From Echeneis naucrates (lineage: Eukaryota; Chordata; Actinopteri; Carangiformes; Echeneidae), in NCBI RefSeq assembly GCF_900963305.1, contig NC_042511.1, positions 1,058,910-1,122,909 of the forward strand: a stretch of 64,000 nt of DNA. The letters are read 5' to 3'. A model generated the notes under the pieces. The model did no database searches and was not told where the DNA came from. It saw only the letters and a list, made by a program, of their open reading frames with translations. Below are positions 62,764 to 64,000 of this stretch, piece by piece. Every line of letters begins with the position of its first letter. Within the stretch, counting starts at the first letter, position 1. Both the position numbers and the translations under genes were made by a program.

Positions 62764-63411
62764 AGAAATGAATTAACATGAAAACAATGCATGACTGAAC
62801 AATCAGACTTCAGTTGAATAGAAGTTTTCTCGCTTTTGACTTTATTTCTCTTAATAAGACAAAGAGAGAAAGAGAGAGCAGAAAAAAAAAACAACAAACA
62901 AATCCTTCCAGATTAATATCTGTAAGGTTAATGACCAATGTTACAAGAAGTCTATAAGTTCAAATCAACAGACCATTAAGGACGGGCCTGGATTGATTTT
63001 GATGTTGGTGGGGACATAAAATTGCTCAGAGGTAGTGACCCTGAAAGATAGAAATGTTTGCCTTTATGACCGTAATTCAACATCATGTAGAGCCGATCAA
63101 AACAAAGGAATACATAAAATAAAATATGGTAAATGTTTGACCTACATACATAAATACCTACAAATAGTTTTGTGTCCATTGTCCAATAATACAAGAAAGT
63201 TTGACAAGGACCAAGTCTTAACACGTGAAATAACAAAAAATCAAATACTTAAATATCACGAGATGTGATAATTTACAATTGACAATTTAAGGGGCAGATG
63301 TCTAATATTAACAGACAACAGGGATGAATAAAATATGTTCATGTATAGAAGACAACAGCAGTAAAAAGAAAAAGTTTGGACCTCCGCCCTTCAACAGCAC
63401 GTAGAGTGTAA
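62764..63411. other. first intron of the NLRP1-like gene
   Basis: The acceptor TTCATTTCTCAG (minus strand, about 62765) precedes 17 noncoding bases and the ATG. The intron is AT-rich with no recognised feature. Confidence 0.5.
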
Positions 63412-63428
63412 AGTTTCAGTTTCAGTTC
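63412..63428. promoter_or_regulatory. interferon-stimulated response element (ISRE)-like site
   Basis: AGTTTCAGTTTCAGTTC matches the ISRE consensus AGTTTCNNTTTC exactly and is extended by a third TTC. It lies about 180 bases inside the first intron of the NLRP1-like gene, close to its start site, which fits an interferon-responsive innate-immunity gene. Confidence 0.55.
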
Positions 63429-63589
63429 TCTTAGTTTTTTCCATTGTCTTTTCCCAGTTCCCAAATCATCCGTTTTACCATCAGGACAGCCTGCCTCCCT
63501 CCGCCTTCACTGGACACGGTTCACCCAGCTTTAACCGCGGACTAACACAGAAAAATAAAAGTACAGCTGCAGACATCGTAGCGGTTGTT

Positions 63590-63725
63590 TTACCTGAAGG
63601 GAGGATGTTCTGGGTGAGGACGGTCGGCGACGGAAACTGTGATGCCCCGCCCCCTGTCAGAGACTACGTAGACAAGCCCCGCCCCCATTCAGAGACTGCA
63701 CAGTTAAGCCCCGCCTAGCGCTCTC
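63590..63725 (-). promoter_or_regulatory. GC-box promoter and noncoding exon 1 of the NLRP1-like gene
   Basis: On the minus strand a donor (CTTCAG then GTAAAACAAC, donor at about 63594) closes a presumed noncoding exon. Upstream are three GC-box words (GCCCCGCCCCC and GCCCCGCCT on the + strand, 63643-63718). No TATA box is seen. 63726-64000 shows nothing further. Confidence 0.5.
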
Positions 63726-64000
63726 CGCTGACTTTGTGTTGTGTTGTTGTGTCTGTTGTCACGCTTTGTGTGTCAGCAAACACAAACTAATGCCCCACAG
63801 CTGCTGTGTGTTGGGGTGATCCACTAACAGGGTAAAGAACATGATCTGAGTTTATAGAAGCTGCCGAACAGAAAAAATGAGAGAAGTGGATACAGACAGG
63901 AAGACATCAGAGTCGGCTGCTTTATGGAAATTCTTTACTAAAATGTTATCCACATCCAAAGATGTGCCGTTTCTCTTTGTTGTGTGAGTGTATATTCACA

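Overview
This window reads as vertebrate nuclear DNA from a teleost fish, probably a percomorph with a compact genome. Genes are split by many short GT-AG introns, exon phases match vertebrate families, and the background is full of minisatellites and small teleost transposon relics. There are no operons or prokaryotic features. Exon coordinates were worked out by hand from splice signals, reading phase and remembered family sequences; no alignment was run.

Layout. (1) 1-5.9 kb has no confident gene, only promoter-like patches and repeats. (2) 6.0-12.1 kb (+) holds a tandem pair of secreted C-type-lysozyme-like genes. Both keep the eight cysteines and the lysozyme exon phases, have lost both catalytic acids, and carry large insertions with a furin-type site; the first insertion is a long Glu/Asp-rich repeat. 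(3) 12.9-14.6 kb (-) is a two-exon SMIM28-like membrane protein. (4) 16.5-20.7 kb is a block of minisatellites, including 2.2 kb of pure purine. (5) 20.7-24.2 kb (+) is an interferon-gamma receptor 1-like class II cytokine receptor with a minisatellite in one intron and another inside the coding tail. (6) 25.4-30.4 kb (-) is ltv1, a ribosome-assembly factor. (7) 31.2-37.2 kb (-) is an SLC1-family transporter with an unusual substrate site. (8) 38.2-45.1 kb (-) is capn9, all 20 coding exons. (9) 46.3-49.0 kb (-) is taf5l, complete. (10) 51.0-62.7 kb (-) is an NLRP1-like gene with a short N-terminal exon, leucine-rich-repeat exons, a FIIND (ZU5-UPA) and a CARD, but no NACHT exon between start and LRRs. 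Its LRR exons are recently duplicated.

How the genes relate. ifngr1 and the NLRP1-like gene are immune genes, and the lysozyme-like pair may be; the rest are housekeeping or tissue genes. capn9 and taf5l are also neighbours in mammals (human 1q42), while ltv1 and IFNGR1 are on human 6q. I see no cooperative gene system. The most novel items are the non-catalytic lysozyme-like pair, the NACHT-less LRR-FIIND-CARD gene with transposon-bounded exon duplications, the altered SLC1 transporter, and an apparently compensated double frameshift in ltv1.
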